Shown here: positions 1 through 12,300 of the stretch, in pieces | Layout of the letters: every line of letters starts with the position of its first letter | How positions within the stretch are numbered: position 1 is the stretch's first letter | Assembly (NCBI GenBank): GCA_947561715.1 | Contig: OX387204.1 | Coordinates: 2,485,001 to 2,549,000, forward strand | Direction: 5' to 3' | DNA: 64,000 bases | From: Ascidia mentula | Lineage: Eukaryota; Chordata; Ascidiacea; Phlebobranchia; Ascidiidae | Notes under the pieces: model-generated | The model's input: the letters and a program-made list of their open reading frames with translations, nothing else | What the model was told of the DNA's origin: nothing | Database searches by the model: none | Position numbers and translations under genes: made by a program

Positions 1-160
1 ATCCAGGCCACTTAACTTTCTGACGTAAATTCAGGATTATTTCCGCCGAGCCTACCTACACCCACCCAATTACATGGGCATTTTACTTTCTACCTCTGGT
101 ATGAAGAAGTGTAACACAGATGCGTTTTAATGCGTTCAAATTCAAACATGTTTAACTTAC

Positions 161-3078
161 TCTCCACAGGGCGCGAGATACATCCTTCGGCATTGATGTA
201 ATTGTTGAAAGACTCCAACGAGATAGGCACGCCATCGTCATTCACTTGGTCTATGTCGAAGATGTTGGTGCAGTTCGCGAACAAATTGCCGCATGCAGCA
301 ATTCTACATGATGCAATGGTCAATGGAACGAACAGTTTTTGCAGGCAAGGGCGGTCATTAAAGTTTATGGAAACTCGTATGATTGTAAATTCCTAATGAC
401 CGATTCCGGGAATCCCTCCCTATTCATGCCCATAGTTGCAACGATTTTCACCCTTTGTTATTGACGACATTATTGGAAAATATGTTTTGTGGGTTAATTT
501 AGCAGTTTTGTTGTGAGTGTTACATATTTTTTGTCGTCATGTCTGTTACGATCTAGGCGTTTGCGTGTGGTTACAATAATGGCTTTTGGACGTTGTTAAT
601 ATGACCAAAAAATGAGAATGTGTGCCTGCCAGTAACGGTTTTTAATAAAGGCAAATATGTTCTAGCGGTCATATATGCCCCAGGCATATTTACCCTACCT
701 TGTACTCGAGTGGGTTAAATTTGACTGCATCATTTATCAGTTCTGAACATATACCTTAGTTGATGTTCTCGGATGGCGTCCAATTCTGCGTCAACGGTGG
801 TTGTCATCGTGATGTAGATTTCATTGTCAAACTGTGTGTGAACTGGCTGCATTCGATATATGATGTTTGCGTCTGTGAAGCCGTTCTGTCCCGTCATGGT
901 GAAAATGATTGCTAAAAACAAGCAGTTGATATAATGAAAGAAAAAGCTGTCGAGAATTCTAGTCTAGCATGCCAGTCGTCTTTTTTTTTTGTGATCCGAA
1001 ACAAAGCAAAAGAACAAAATAGACTTTTGTAACGATTTTTTACAAGAATGCGACGAGTTCAGTCACATATTTTGTTTAAAATTGGCGGCAGCCCCAAGGC
1101 TGGGCCCGCGGAGCGGGTTCCAGGGCCCATGCGGGTTGTGATTATTGAAAGGGTTCCATTTCAATAATCACACTCCTCACACGCCCTGAGTTCCATTGGT
1201 TTGCGTTGGAGTTAAAGGATTTAAATCGCAAAGGCTTGAGAGTGTTGGCATAACATTTGTTCCATATTTTTATCGCCATCTCCTCACTGCATATATAGGC
1301 TACCCTACTGGTTTTAAGCAGGTCTTACGAGCCTAGAGAAAGATAAACGTTGTACTTTCTGTTCCAATTTTGTAGCCCAATACCGAATCGCGGTTGCTTA
1401 CCTGTGCGTGTCGTTGTCTCTCTTGGGCGTAGATTAATCGGACCGTTGTACATCCAATTACTGAAAAGGTGGTTTTCGTCCACTGCCTCGCTAAGGAAGT
1501 TGACAAACGATGTTGGGGCACCACACAAGGGGGCTGGTCGCGCTGCAAGTCCAGCCACAGCGGCAGCAAACGTCGGGGCCGTGTCATAACTGCACAACAA
1601 AAAAGTTGTAAAAAAATAACTTATGAAGTAATCTAATAATCGGTTGGTCTTATCAGGTGTATTGCCGGGTCGCTTTCTTGTGGAGAAACAACAACATGGC
1701 AAAGGCACATTTTTTATTTTTCTGCAACAATTATTTATCCTGGTTTAAGCCATCTATTTTCGATATTTATTAACATGCAGTTTTAGAGGGTATTTTCGGA
1801 ATCAAGAGGGTATCGTTATAATACATCTTATTAGAGATATTGTTTGGGTTAAAGTGATTTTTGAATGCTACACCTTTTATACTTTTTGTTATTTTCGCTA
1901 CGATACTAATGCAAAACAATTTATTTGGGCCAAAATTACGATAAAAACGTTCGCAAAACGAAACACTTTCTTTAACTTTACTTGTAGTTCAGGTGCTTTT
2001 CTAGGCTCCTGTTATCTTACTTGGCCAGTGTTTCAACTGCGGTTCCGTAAAGCTGAACCCCAGCGTTTATAGACCCATCATCCACCTGTGGCTGGAAGAG
2101 ATTCATGATATAGGAAACCTTCTGTTTCCATACCTGGCAAAAAATTTGTGTAAAATGTTGTTCATGGTAACAACCAGACAGGTTTATACTCTGTCCTATG
2201 AAAAGCACGCCAATTCCTTGGTATTTTTAGCATTTTTTATGCACGCAATGTTTTCAAAGTTAAGAGATTTTATCAAAGTTAAGAGCTCATACACCATAAC
2301 ACAGCCAGGTCGCCAACTCTGATCCGCATATAAGTCAAAAAAACATACAAATTCAAGCGACCATTTTTCTGTATACAAAACAAATTCAAGTCGCTGACTG
2401 TTGAAGTTCGTACAGATTTCTATGTCACATAGACTTATATGTGGAGCAGGGTTTGCGACTTCGCTGAGTTATGGTATATTAGTATTTTCCCCTGCAAATG
2501 GGAAATGTCGGTGATTTTTCGTCGAGTTGGCTCGACAATGCACATGCTTTGCTATAGATTGTTGTATTAAGGGCGGACAAAGAAATAACCTGATTACAAC
2601 TACGGTCGTCACTTACATTCCAAGTGGTGTAGCTTCCCAAACCGAAACATGGAAACGGATCTACACCAGATGACGCGTCAATAAGAAAATAGACGTCATG
2701 TGCACACGACGACTGAGCTTGTGCTGAAACGAGAGGAAAACATTAAAACACAAAAAACTGTGAGGAAAACATTAAAACATCAAAAACTGTGAGGAAACCA
2801 TTAAAACACCAAAAACTGTGAGGAAAACATTAAAACACCAAAAACTGTGAGGAAAACATTAAAACACCAAAAACTGTGGTTGTAAGATTCCAGCATCACT
2901 TCTTCACAAAGTAACCAGGAACAATACCGCTTTTTGTTGAAAATTTGTTCTTATAGGCGACAACATTTGTCGTCGCGCGGTAGCGCTAAAGGGTACAAAA
3001 TCCGTTCTTACCGACAATGGCTTGGGAAGCAAGTAACAAGATGAGATATTTCCAATTTGCGATTTTCGCCCAGGCCAT
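161..3078 (-). CDS. Secreted VWA-domain protein, left tandem paralogue (partial; continues past the left edge)
   Basis: Six exons on the minus strand: 3012-3078, 2617-2723, 2021-2133, 1402-1589, 755-911, 161-303. All are joined by GT-AG introns with consistent phases (1,0,2,1,2,1), giving 258 visible residues. Exon 1 encodes a signal peptide (MAWAKIAN followed by a hydrophobic stretch ending SQAIV). Exon 2 begins the von Willebrand A-like fold with DVYFLIDASSG, a partial MIDAS motif. Exon 3 carries the typical INAGVQLYG strand, and exon 5 the IIFTMTG strand. Exon 6 is cysteine-rich. The gene aligns exon for exon with its neighbour at 6330-13159 but lacks that gene's EGF domain. By analogy a ZP domain and membrane anchor should lie to the left, outside the window. 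Secretion and the VWA fold are read from sequence. A role in egg coat or matrix is inference. Confidence 0.75.
1137..1172. repeat. Perfect 14-bp inverted repeat (hairpin)
   Basis: The arms TGTGATTATTGAAA and TTTCAATAATCACA are exact reverse complements around an 8-base loop. The hairpin lies in the intron between exons 4 and 5 of the left VWA gene, just after a G+C-rich block (about 1080-1135). It may be the end of a small mobile element or a chance palindrome. I see no partner copy in the window. Confidence 0.6.
2733..2878. repeat. 29-bp tandem repeat, about five copies
   Basis: The unit begins GAGGAAAACATTAAAACACC and ends AAAAACTGT. It is repeated about five times with one or two changes per copy. 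It sits in intron 1 of the left VWA gene, ten bases before exon 2. Because of its near-identical units it is a likely length-polymorphic minisatellite. Confidence 0.9.
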
Positions 3079-5002
3079 TTTGGCGGCTATTGGTGGATTC
3101 AGCTTACGTTACAACGCTTATAGAATTCAACAGCTATTCTTCTGATACTGTATAAATATCACAAAGTCACGACTCCTGCAAATAGTTGACGTTTTACGTG
3201 AAGTCGATTCGCAAACGATACACCTGCTCTCAACAAATCGCCCGCTCTACTCCCCGCTTTCTGAAAAATTAGATATGTGGAAAAAACAATGCAAACACAA
3301 AATAAGTTCGACACAAAAATACAAGTAATTATTTTAAGCTGTGTTCCGTCAAATACACTTCTGTCTTGTCGCTTTGATCCATGGAGATCACATAGAGAAA
3401 ACGAGATTCGACATCTTACCAATACGCGGGGATGCCTTGAGAATCTTTACTTAACAACACTCAAAGAGCTAATGCGTCCCCACTAACTCACAAAACACCT
3501 TAGTACGAGCGTCGTTTAGTTAACAACGTACTGCGGTGTGCGCGCTGTGACTAACATGTCCGGAAACGCATTGCTTCGGGACAATCGGTCGCTGCCGGGA
3601 TGTTTCCGGCCCGAATTTGATGTGTTTCTATTGCGGGAGGTCGCTGCGCCTCCCAATATATACGCTTTAATCCTCGCACAACAATACGAGGTCGCGCGCA
3701 CGACGTTCTGCACATGCAACTTTGTTTGTACCGCTTTGCCGGTCAACAGGGTCTGACGATATGTGTGCTATAATGTAAGGCATGTGTTTTACTGACTAAA
3801 TTTAAAAATAGTATCTTTAAACATAAAATCTGATGAACCTTTTTACATAGGATAAGACTGTCAATCGCTTTTACAAATCTCTTATCCAAGGTGACAAACA
3901 ACCCAACATAAGTCTACCCAGAATCAGACGATGGCAACACAGTGGATCATTTAGAAGCAAAAAGCGCTGAAATTTAAATGGCAATACGACGGATTTGCAA
4001 TGGGCCGAAAAGGGTTGTCTTCGAGAAAAATTTCCACACATATGTACACATTTTTACCGACCATGCAGGCATTAGCCGATTCTGTATATTTATTTGACAA
4101 CAACAGGCATCTCTGTTCTCACACCCAACCGGAAGTGACGTGTCCATCGATGGAGATATAAAAAAGTACCACAACGAAAATATGCCTTTTTCACAACTTC
4201 TAACTGAACAGCACAACAAAGATATTTGCAAAACGCAAAAAATGTGTGTTGTGCGATACGTCTGAAACTGTGTCACGGAGTTTAAAACACCACCCTAAAT
4301 AACATATGCCATTTTTTTGTATACATAGATTTTTGTATGATAATATACATAGATCCCTCTAGCAAACTTACTTTGTTTACTTTAACTTTCTGCTTCATGC
4401 TGGAAGAAACACTTTTGCTTAAAATAAACTAAATTTTGTTCCTGGCTTGTGCTAAAACAAATTTTTGTTTTTATTCTACATCAAGGTTTCACAATTTGTG
4501 GTCCAAGGACACCTAATGGTCCACAGTGACCTATCTATAGAAGCCCACATGACTGTTTCAAAAAATAATTTCATTTTGTTTAAAGACATCACTAACCATA
4601 AGTCTTTTCAAATTTTCATCCAGTGGGGGTCCATAAATTTTGCAAAATTGGCCAGTTGGCCCCAAACGAGTTTAAAAACCCAGTTCTTTGCAAAGCAAAT
4701 TTATTCATTTTCAGTTTAGGAATGCAGAGGCCGTAACATTTGTTATGAATGTCACTTTTGACCTAATTTGATAAAAAAACAACCCAATTTAATTCAAAAG
4801 TGAGTTTATATGTGGGCCTATCAAACTTACAAATAAATTTGAATACATGTTTTTTGCCTTTCTTTTCATGTTATTTCTGACTTCTATAAATAGACTATTT
4901 TCAGTGTGAACTAATACTGGACACCTTAGGTCTAAAGACTGTACAGGTAGAATTTCTTACCCATGTGCTTTATGGCAAATCTATACCACAGATATGTTAA
5001 CG

Positions 5003-5277
5003 CAGTGGTTCTTAACCTTTTTCTCTCATTTTCCACTTTCAGTTTAAAGGTAATCCTTTTTCCCAATAGTATTTAGGGTTTTTTTGACCAATATTTTATT
5101 ATTGCATTTGTGCTACATCTGTTTTACTTTTATAGCATTTTAGGCATTGCATGACCAATTGCCAATAAGTGTATGCAACACAGTGAATACAGAATATAAC
5201 AACTACTTGTGTATATTTTGGTGCAAACTAATTACCCACATACAAACTTATATTTTCCCACAGGTTAAGAACCACCG
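5003..5277. mobile_element. Short non-autonomous hAT-like DNA transposon (MITE)
   Basis: The ends are inverted repeats: CAGTGGTTCTTAACC on the left and GGTTAAGAACCACCG on the right. This start is common in hAT elements. The 8-bp flanks (TGTTAACG and TGTTTAAA) match at five positions, as an old 8-bp target duplication would. No transposase frame is present, so it is a plain internally deleted element of about 275 bp. Confidence 0.7.
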
Positions 5278-6029
5278 TGTTTAAATGCAAACAAAATTGT
5301 ATAGATTATACTTCAAACAAATTATGACGTCACAAAGAGCTAAGTCTCACAGTATCCGTTTATTATAGAGCGCTACACATATCACATGATGGCTTCTGTT
5401 CAAAATCGCTAAAGCTAAAACATTTGCCATAAACTACGCAAGGCTGAAAACTATTCAAATTTGGCGCCAAAACAAAACGTCTTTTAAATCCAAGTATCGG
5501 TGGGTAAAGTTTTTAAAAGTGGAAATTTTTCGCAATGATGCAGCAGCACAGTTTTTGAAAACACATCAGGTTGACAACAGCATCGTTTACAACTTTTCGC
5601 AATCTTCTGGCTTCTGACCGAGTACCGCTGTGAAATAGTTGGGTGGGTAACCATTCTCAGCATTATCTAAACAAGAAAGTCATTAAGTACGTTAATAGCA
5701 CACATTTTCGATAAAGGTGTTTTTATACTTGGTTCTCCACGTTTAGGTTGTGGCGAAGAGAGCCCAGGAGTTTGGTGCATGTCTCATATTGTACAGGTTT
5801 AGGCAAGTTAATGTTTTGGGTTACGATCACCGCCCCACGAAGCAAAAAAGAGAATTATGCCACAAACTGAATATTTCGAAATACAGACACACAGACTAAT
5901 CTTCAACGTAAGCATACATTTGGGAGGGCTTTTGGGCCTTTTGGGCCCTTTCTGCAACCCCCAATGCACATGAAGGGACTTTTAAATTAACATAAATTAA
6001 TCCCTTAAGACGTTAAAGTAGAAGTAATG

Positions 6030-6260
6030 CCATGCTTACGCATAGCAAGGCGGGATCGCCCCACTGCGCAGGCCCTTTATATTTGGCGATCACAACTCTA
6101 ATATTTTGATCATAAGGTTCACAGGCTTCGCAGCCAAGCTGGATCAGCCATTTTCCCGACAAGTCGGAGCGAGATCTGAAAAATCATGCTCCCGGTGAGG
6201 TTTGAACTCACGACCCTGGGCTAACCAGGCCCAACGCTCTACCAACTGAGCTACAGGAGC
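6030..6260 (-). mobile_element. tRNA-derived SINE, with a complete 73-nt tRNA-like head at 6188-6260
   Basis: Read on the minus strand, 6260-6188 folds as a tRNA. The acceptor arm is GCTCCTG/CGGGAGC, the D arm GCTC/GAGC, the anticodon arm TGGGC/GCCCA with loop CTGGTTA (anticodon would be GGT, Thr), and the T arm GTGAG/CTCAC with loop TTCAAAC. A non-tRNA body follows down to about 6030. The same body, with a truncated head, recurs at 19005-19120, and a rearranged body at 9752-9885. This repetition argues for a SINE rather than a working tRNA gene. The head keeps recognisable A and B boxes for RNA polymerase III. Confidence 0.75.
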
Positions 6261-6329
6261 TCAATGGCTTCGCGGGGTATATTGAGGCCAAAGTACACTG
6301 GTGCGCAAGCGCACAACTTGTCAGGCGAC

Positions 6330-9300
6330 TTAAGACGTTAGGTGTAAAATGCCTGGTATACCTCCCTTCTGAAGTTGGACGGTTTGCCTCTTCTGCATTA
6401 CAAATACCACAACCACCATCATAATTATGAGACCAACAGCAAACCTGGAAAAATCAAAAGGATGGAATATTACAACAGCCATAAGAATTTTTTAACCAAC
6501 CCCGGTGATAGGTGTCATTGAGACAACAATTGCCAAACAATATAATGGTAACAGAAAGTAAAAAACTAGGGATTACGGATCAAAAAAAGGCAATGAATTT
6601 TTCCACAATATACGCGCCACAAATCGACACTTACGCGATGACAAAATCGTCGAAAATAGCGAGTGCCGTAGACCCTTGTCCAGATGCGATCATCACTTTA
6701 ACATCCGGTGGCTGCGGTTCGTCTTCAACTGTAAAAGAATAGTTGACATATAACACTTCATATATTGAAAAATTGGGATCTTAACCGTAGACTGAGCTTA
6801 AATATCACTGTCCCTTCCATAATGGCAATATGCACACTTAACAATAGGATCAACCTGACTGTTGTAAGGGACATATATTTCGTCCTGTGGGCATCATAAG
6901 TTTCCCATAGTAAATACATTGATAAAAGACGTTTTTGACATCATTTTATTCAGGCTGATCCTGCTGTTGTTGAAAGCTAGTGCTTTTGTGTGCATATTGA
7001 CATACAACAAGGAGGTAAACAACTTTAATGTGCCTACTTTTACAGTTGGTGGCGAAGTTTTCCAGTTTTAAAACTGGTTGATTATTGCCCTCATACTAAA
7101 GCCTCCATTATTCCAATGCACGGCACAAAAGACAAAACAATTAAATAAGTTAAAACAAGTTCACAGACTTTTTTTTCTCCATTTGTTACCTAAAGGGAGA
7201 CGAACCCGTGGGACAATTTACCAGCACCCACTGCAGTTCCTTTCTAAGTTTCTTGTTAACGTGAACGGGGCATTGAAAAATGATTAAAAATGTTCACCCA
7301 TAAACGGTCCGAGACTCTTCACAACCAAGTTTTCGGGGTCATCAACAAAACGTTTGCGGCGCCCAATGGAACAAGTCGGATCGCAAGACCCGGATGTGTC
7401 GCCGTCAACACAAGCTGTGAAGCTGCAGTGAATGTAGACTGGGAGTTTTTCAGCGTTCTAAAAAGCACAGAGAAGGGTTTTGCAGGAGGAACATAACCAG
7501 AAGTAACATACGTAGTTTAATTTCACTTTAGCGAGCGATGTTGATGCACAAGTCGACTTATCTCTAGGTATATAGCACAGGTAGAATAAGTATTCTAACT
7601 TTATTTGTGTTCGGCGATATGTTTAGTTTTGCATGTCTATAGTTGTTTTGTAGATATAGTTATATGTATCAGGGTGTTGTTTTCGCCCAACGCAGAAAAT
7701 CGCGGTATTTTTTCAATTAAATGATTTGCAAATTACATCAGAGATGCTGGAAGAGCTGACAAAGCTCCATAAAGCACGTATTCTGTCTAAAAATAAGATT
7801 GAGGGCAAAAATAGCTTACCACAAAAACCTGACATATTTCAAACTTTGAAATATACAACCCACCGATTTCTTATACGTGGATGCATACTCGAAGAAGTTA
7901 AAGGAAAATTCCACCAGGGTGTTGTCGGTTTCTGGAAGGAACTGAAACGTGGAGTCGAGGACGCATGCACCAGAGGCAAGGTAGTATTTCAATGGGTCGC
8001 TGGGCGAAGAGGTGGACGTGGCAAAGCACGACACCATGCGGAGACTGTAGGACGATGACAACCCACTAGCGATAGCTTGCCCGTAAACGGGGCATGTAAC
8101 AGCAACCTATGAAAATAGGCACATACCTGTTAACATCATGTAGTTTTGATATGAATTATCAAAAACAGGTTTGCTCAAGGTTGTGTTGTCGCATAAACCG
8201 ATAGTTTGAGGCTAATTTAAGGTTAATATATATAGAAAAGGGCCGGGTATTGGAAGCATACCCGCCTACCATTTTTCATTTTTCCTATTACCAGTACACG
8301 CCCTATTTTTAAAGCTTATACTTGCCGACGACATTGCCGAAAGGCTCGTTGAAAAATCAGAGCTAGTCGATAGAGTAAAGGCCAGATCGTAGAAACTGGC
8401 GCCCATATCCTGAAGAGGAGCCTCCTGCATTATTCCGGCGTAAGGGACGATAACTTCGGGCTGCGTGGTGGGGTAAGCACACTCGACCGATATCGAGATA
8501 TTTGGAAGGACTTGCGAAGCTGAGTAAATTCGCGTTTTGATGACTTGAATCAGATTCGTGTTTCCGGTGACATTGTCCAACTATTAAAAGAAGGAAGGTG
8601 TCAGTTCACGCCATAACATAATACGTCAGTGTTTCTTAACTGGGTATATGGTTCACCAGGGGTGGGTATAGCTTAATCATTATCTCTATGTTTTGTATCC
8701 GATTAACTTCGGACACCTTCGCTAAGTCGGACATTTTTTCTATGTTATTCAAAAATAGAGGGGCAGGGTTTAAGATGCAAAACTTATCCTTAACGAGGAA
8801 TCAGTTGTTTATTGTTCTGTCGGGCTATTGGGGTGATCCAGAACCCGCTACTGTCGGTAGCGATATTTTCGTGCGACAAAAATGTAATAGTTTAAATCCA
8901 ATACCGTGGTTACTATGCCGCACTGAATAAACGGAATATTGACGGTCACGTGAGTGGCGCTGGTTGATCCGGTTGCCAAACAACTCGGGTCATTCAGGGT
9001 CAAGTCATCCAGGGTCAGTCCGTCCAGAAGACAAAGAGGTATGTTGACAGACATGGTTGTACCACATACAGGTTGTGCCACAATCGGATTGTCTGCGAAG
9101 AAAAGAGAGGCAGTGTTAACGGACGATACAGCTTGATATATTATCGTAGAGGAGTCCTTTATTGTTCTCTTGCCTTACTGCAATGGCGAGGCGACGGATG
9201 GAGCCCAACTTTGGCCGCTGCTTTTTTGACTATAGAGTGAGGAATAGGAAAAAGTGGGTATCAGTAAATATTTTGTGTATATGCAGTAAGACAAAGAACA

Positions 9301-12300
9301 ATAAAGGACGCAAAACATTAGATTTACGATTAAAGATCAGGGTCACTCTTGTTAATTAATTTCAAACCTGCATCAGACTAAAAGTCAAACTAATATAATC
9401 CCTTAAAAAAATGAACTAAGTATAATTGTTGGGAATTCAGTTTTGAAATCCGTATCTATCTCAGTTAAAATTCTCCGATCCCACAGTCTAATGGCAAGCA
9501 TTACTTGCTAATCTTCTTGCGAGGCAGGAGTCCAAACTCATCTGGGCCTTGAGGTTTGCCTCGGTCGGATTTTGTCCAAGGTCGTTTTGAGCATCGATGA
9601 AAAAGTAGTCAGGACATGGCATGGCATTGCTGTCACCGCACGCCACTTGCCTAAACACCAACAATAAGCCGGAGTAAAATTTAGTGAATTAAATATTTGT
9701 TCATTGCAGCCTCTGTACACAGTAATGTTTTAGACAATAGCATGATTGGCTGGATCGCCCCACTGCCCAGGTCCTTACTTGTCGATCATAACTATCGTAT
9801 CGAGATCATTAGGTTTACAGGCTTCGTAGCCCGGTTATTGTCGGGAAAAGGTGGCTGATCCAGCTTGGCTGCAATGCCTAGGCTGTGGATCTTGTAATCC
9901 TAATCACTGTAGCTTCTCTATTATTACATTTAACTAATAGACAGTGAGATGACAAGGTTAGAAATAAACTAAACTATACGATACGCCGTGCCAGACCCTA
10001 CTTGGTCTCAAGTCAGTACGTCTCAACGTGCCAAGACATTAGAAAAAACATAATACAGAAAAGCTTGCCGTAAACTTCAATTTAAATATTTACAGAAAGT
10101 TTTGTTGGTAAAAACACGATCTACTTCCATTAAAGAGGGCGATTTCTAAAGAAACAATCCACTAACCTAATAAAAATCTACAATCTGGCATACAGCACAG
10201 ACGAAAAGTGGTGTTTGATGCTATACACTCTATACAGGGTTTCTTAACTTATTTGGGTCCTTAGAACACCTGGTCAATTCAATAAACTCAGTGGACCCAA
10301 ACCCCCACCCTCAACATATACAAATTTCAAAGACTATTTTTTGGTAATGTCCAAATACAATATGATCATCAGATTATAGTTTGGGATAGTCCTGTGGACC
10401 CAGCTCGATATTAAGTGATGTGGACCTTTGTGAGTTCATTGGTCCCAAGTTAAGAAACCCTGGTCTATAACGAACTTGTTAGTTTCGTCGTTCTGTTGCG
10501 TTTCTGACGCCGAATTCGGTAGAGTTCTTGTATTTTGTGAAACCACGAGAATGTCGTCAAACCCAGTCATCGCGTCAGCCACCCCTAACTGCAACGTTGC
10601 AAGGTCCCTCAGGGCGGCTTGGGCAACCAGAACCAGAGCTGCAAAAAGATGGAACATTATTAATCCCGCTGTTAGAGAGAATATTGCCTTCCTGACAATA
10701 AGGTCAACGAAGATCTTGTTTTAATTTCAAGTAGTCTGATCTTTTGGCAACAAGGTCTCGTTTCATAGCAGGCGTAGGTAAATGAAAATTATCGTTTAGT
10801 TATACCCTAAGATCAGATGCTTAGATAAAAATATGCCCGACAGCAACACAAAGTTTTATTGGATCCAGGCGGAGCTTATTTCCGGTTGTAAGTTTCAAAG
10901 AGTAAGAATTTACACACGAATGATATCAGACCTGAAGCTTTCGATTCGCCTGGATGCAAAAATATAGATGTTAATGGTGGAATGGTTTTGCCTACCGATT
11001 CGGGTGGTATTGACGGCGTCACGTCTGGTTCCTGGGCCGCGGTACTGGTGGTTTGTAAACGTGGGGTGGTTTTCGATGTCGTATCCAAGATAATCGATAT
11101 ATGCAACCTCGCCACTACAAACAGGCTGATTCCTGGACAGAAGATTGTCAATGGCAGGTTGCAGGCTAGTGTCCATGTATCTGCGAAATTAAATAGAAAA
11201 ATAAGTCGGACGACAGGAAAAGGAAACGTATCATGAACTACCTGATGGTGATAGGCACAGGTTTTAAAGGCTATTTAATTGTTTTCCCATCACGATTTTA
11301 TCACATATTAACCCTAAAAGAGGGAGAATCGTTTTCCAAATTATTGACATGAATGACTTATACTCAATTTATGCCACAACTGGTATTAGCAAATTACTCA
11401 TTGCGGAAGAGCATGAAATTTCCCCTAATTTGGCCACTTTTGTAAAAACTATGACACCATAAAAGCTCATGTTTATTTTTCACCTCATAGAAACATTCGC
11501 CGTTTTAGTTTAACCAATATCTCAAAATCAACATAGAGCTAAATTTCGAAGGGTTAATGCATGCGGTATATGTTTTTTTGCGAAAACAATGAATTCATCT
11601 GTGCGTATCGGCCATTATTTTTTGCACATACGTGTGGAGGTTCTCGTATATGTCCTTGGTATCGAAGAGCTGGAGGCCAACGTTCCACTGGGGCCCAGAG
11701 TTATCGTCGAGAAAGTACGCGATTATCTCAGTACATTTGTCCCTCCAGTTCTGTGAATAAATCATTAGCAATCCTTTAATTTGTTCTGTTTTTATTTTTA
11801 TTCACTTTAACCCAAGCGGGATGCCAACTTTTAGCGAGCTTTCTTTTGTATTTACTCTGGTAGTTTTTCGCCACGCCGGTTCAAAAAAAACATATATGGA
11901 GGGCATGATTGTTTGAATAATATTAAAGCTCGATTTAGAATCAGACAGAAAGCATGATTGTTGCATTTGTCGATCGATCATTGGTTTGCTGTCATAGGGT
12001 GCGCAAAGTCTACTGGGGTGCCGTATTTACAGAATGGTTGGGAACCACTGACTTATTCACACACGCCATAACCACCGGTTATGTTTGGACACAGGGGGTG
12101 GTAAAAGGAAAAATAATTATTGTGGGAACAATTAAATTTAAATGTAAAATTAGACTATTGTGTTTTTAAATACAAGGTAATTTTACAAATATAATGTTGC
12201 CGTTGCTGCTAGGCATATTATATGGTAATTTTCCAAATTAGTTTATAAAGTTACGAAAGTTAGGCTTCCCATAACTATTTGAGACACACCAGTCGTTAAT

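Larger units (their letters stand above)
3079..6329. other. Spacer between the two tandem VWA/ZP genes
   Basis: No exon with a convincing coding frame and splice sites was found on either strand. The spacer holds a hAT-like MITE (5003-5277) and a tRNA-derived SINE (about 6030-6260). It should include the promoter of the left paralogue, just right of 3078, and the 3' UTR of the right one. Confidence 0.6.

Noticed and set aside
6188-6260. Functional tRNA-Thr(GGT) gene on the minus strand
   Set aside because: It folds well and is 73 nt, but eukaryotes seldom use GGT for Thr. The same sequence with the same non-tRNA body recurs at 19005-19120, so a SINE head is the simpler reading.
8624-8668. 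Possible hAT-type element start (CAGTGTTTCTTAACTGGG)
   Set aside because: Only one end is visible. No matching inverted end with a plausible distance was found nearby.
12010-12060. Possible hAT end (GGTTGGGAACCACTG)
   Set aside because: A single terminal-like motif without a partner inverted end or flanking duplication.
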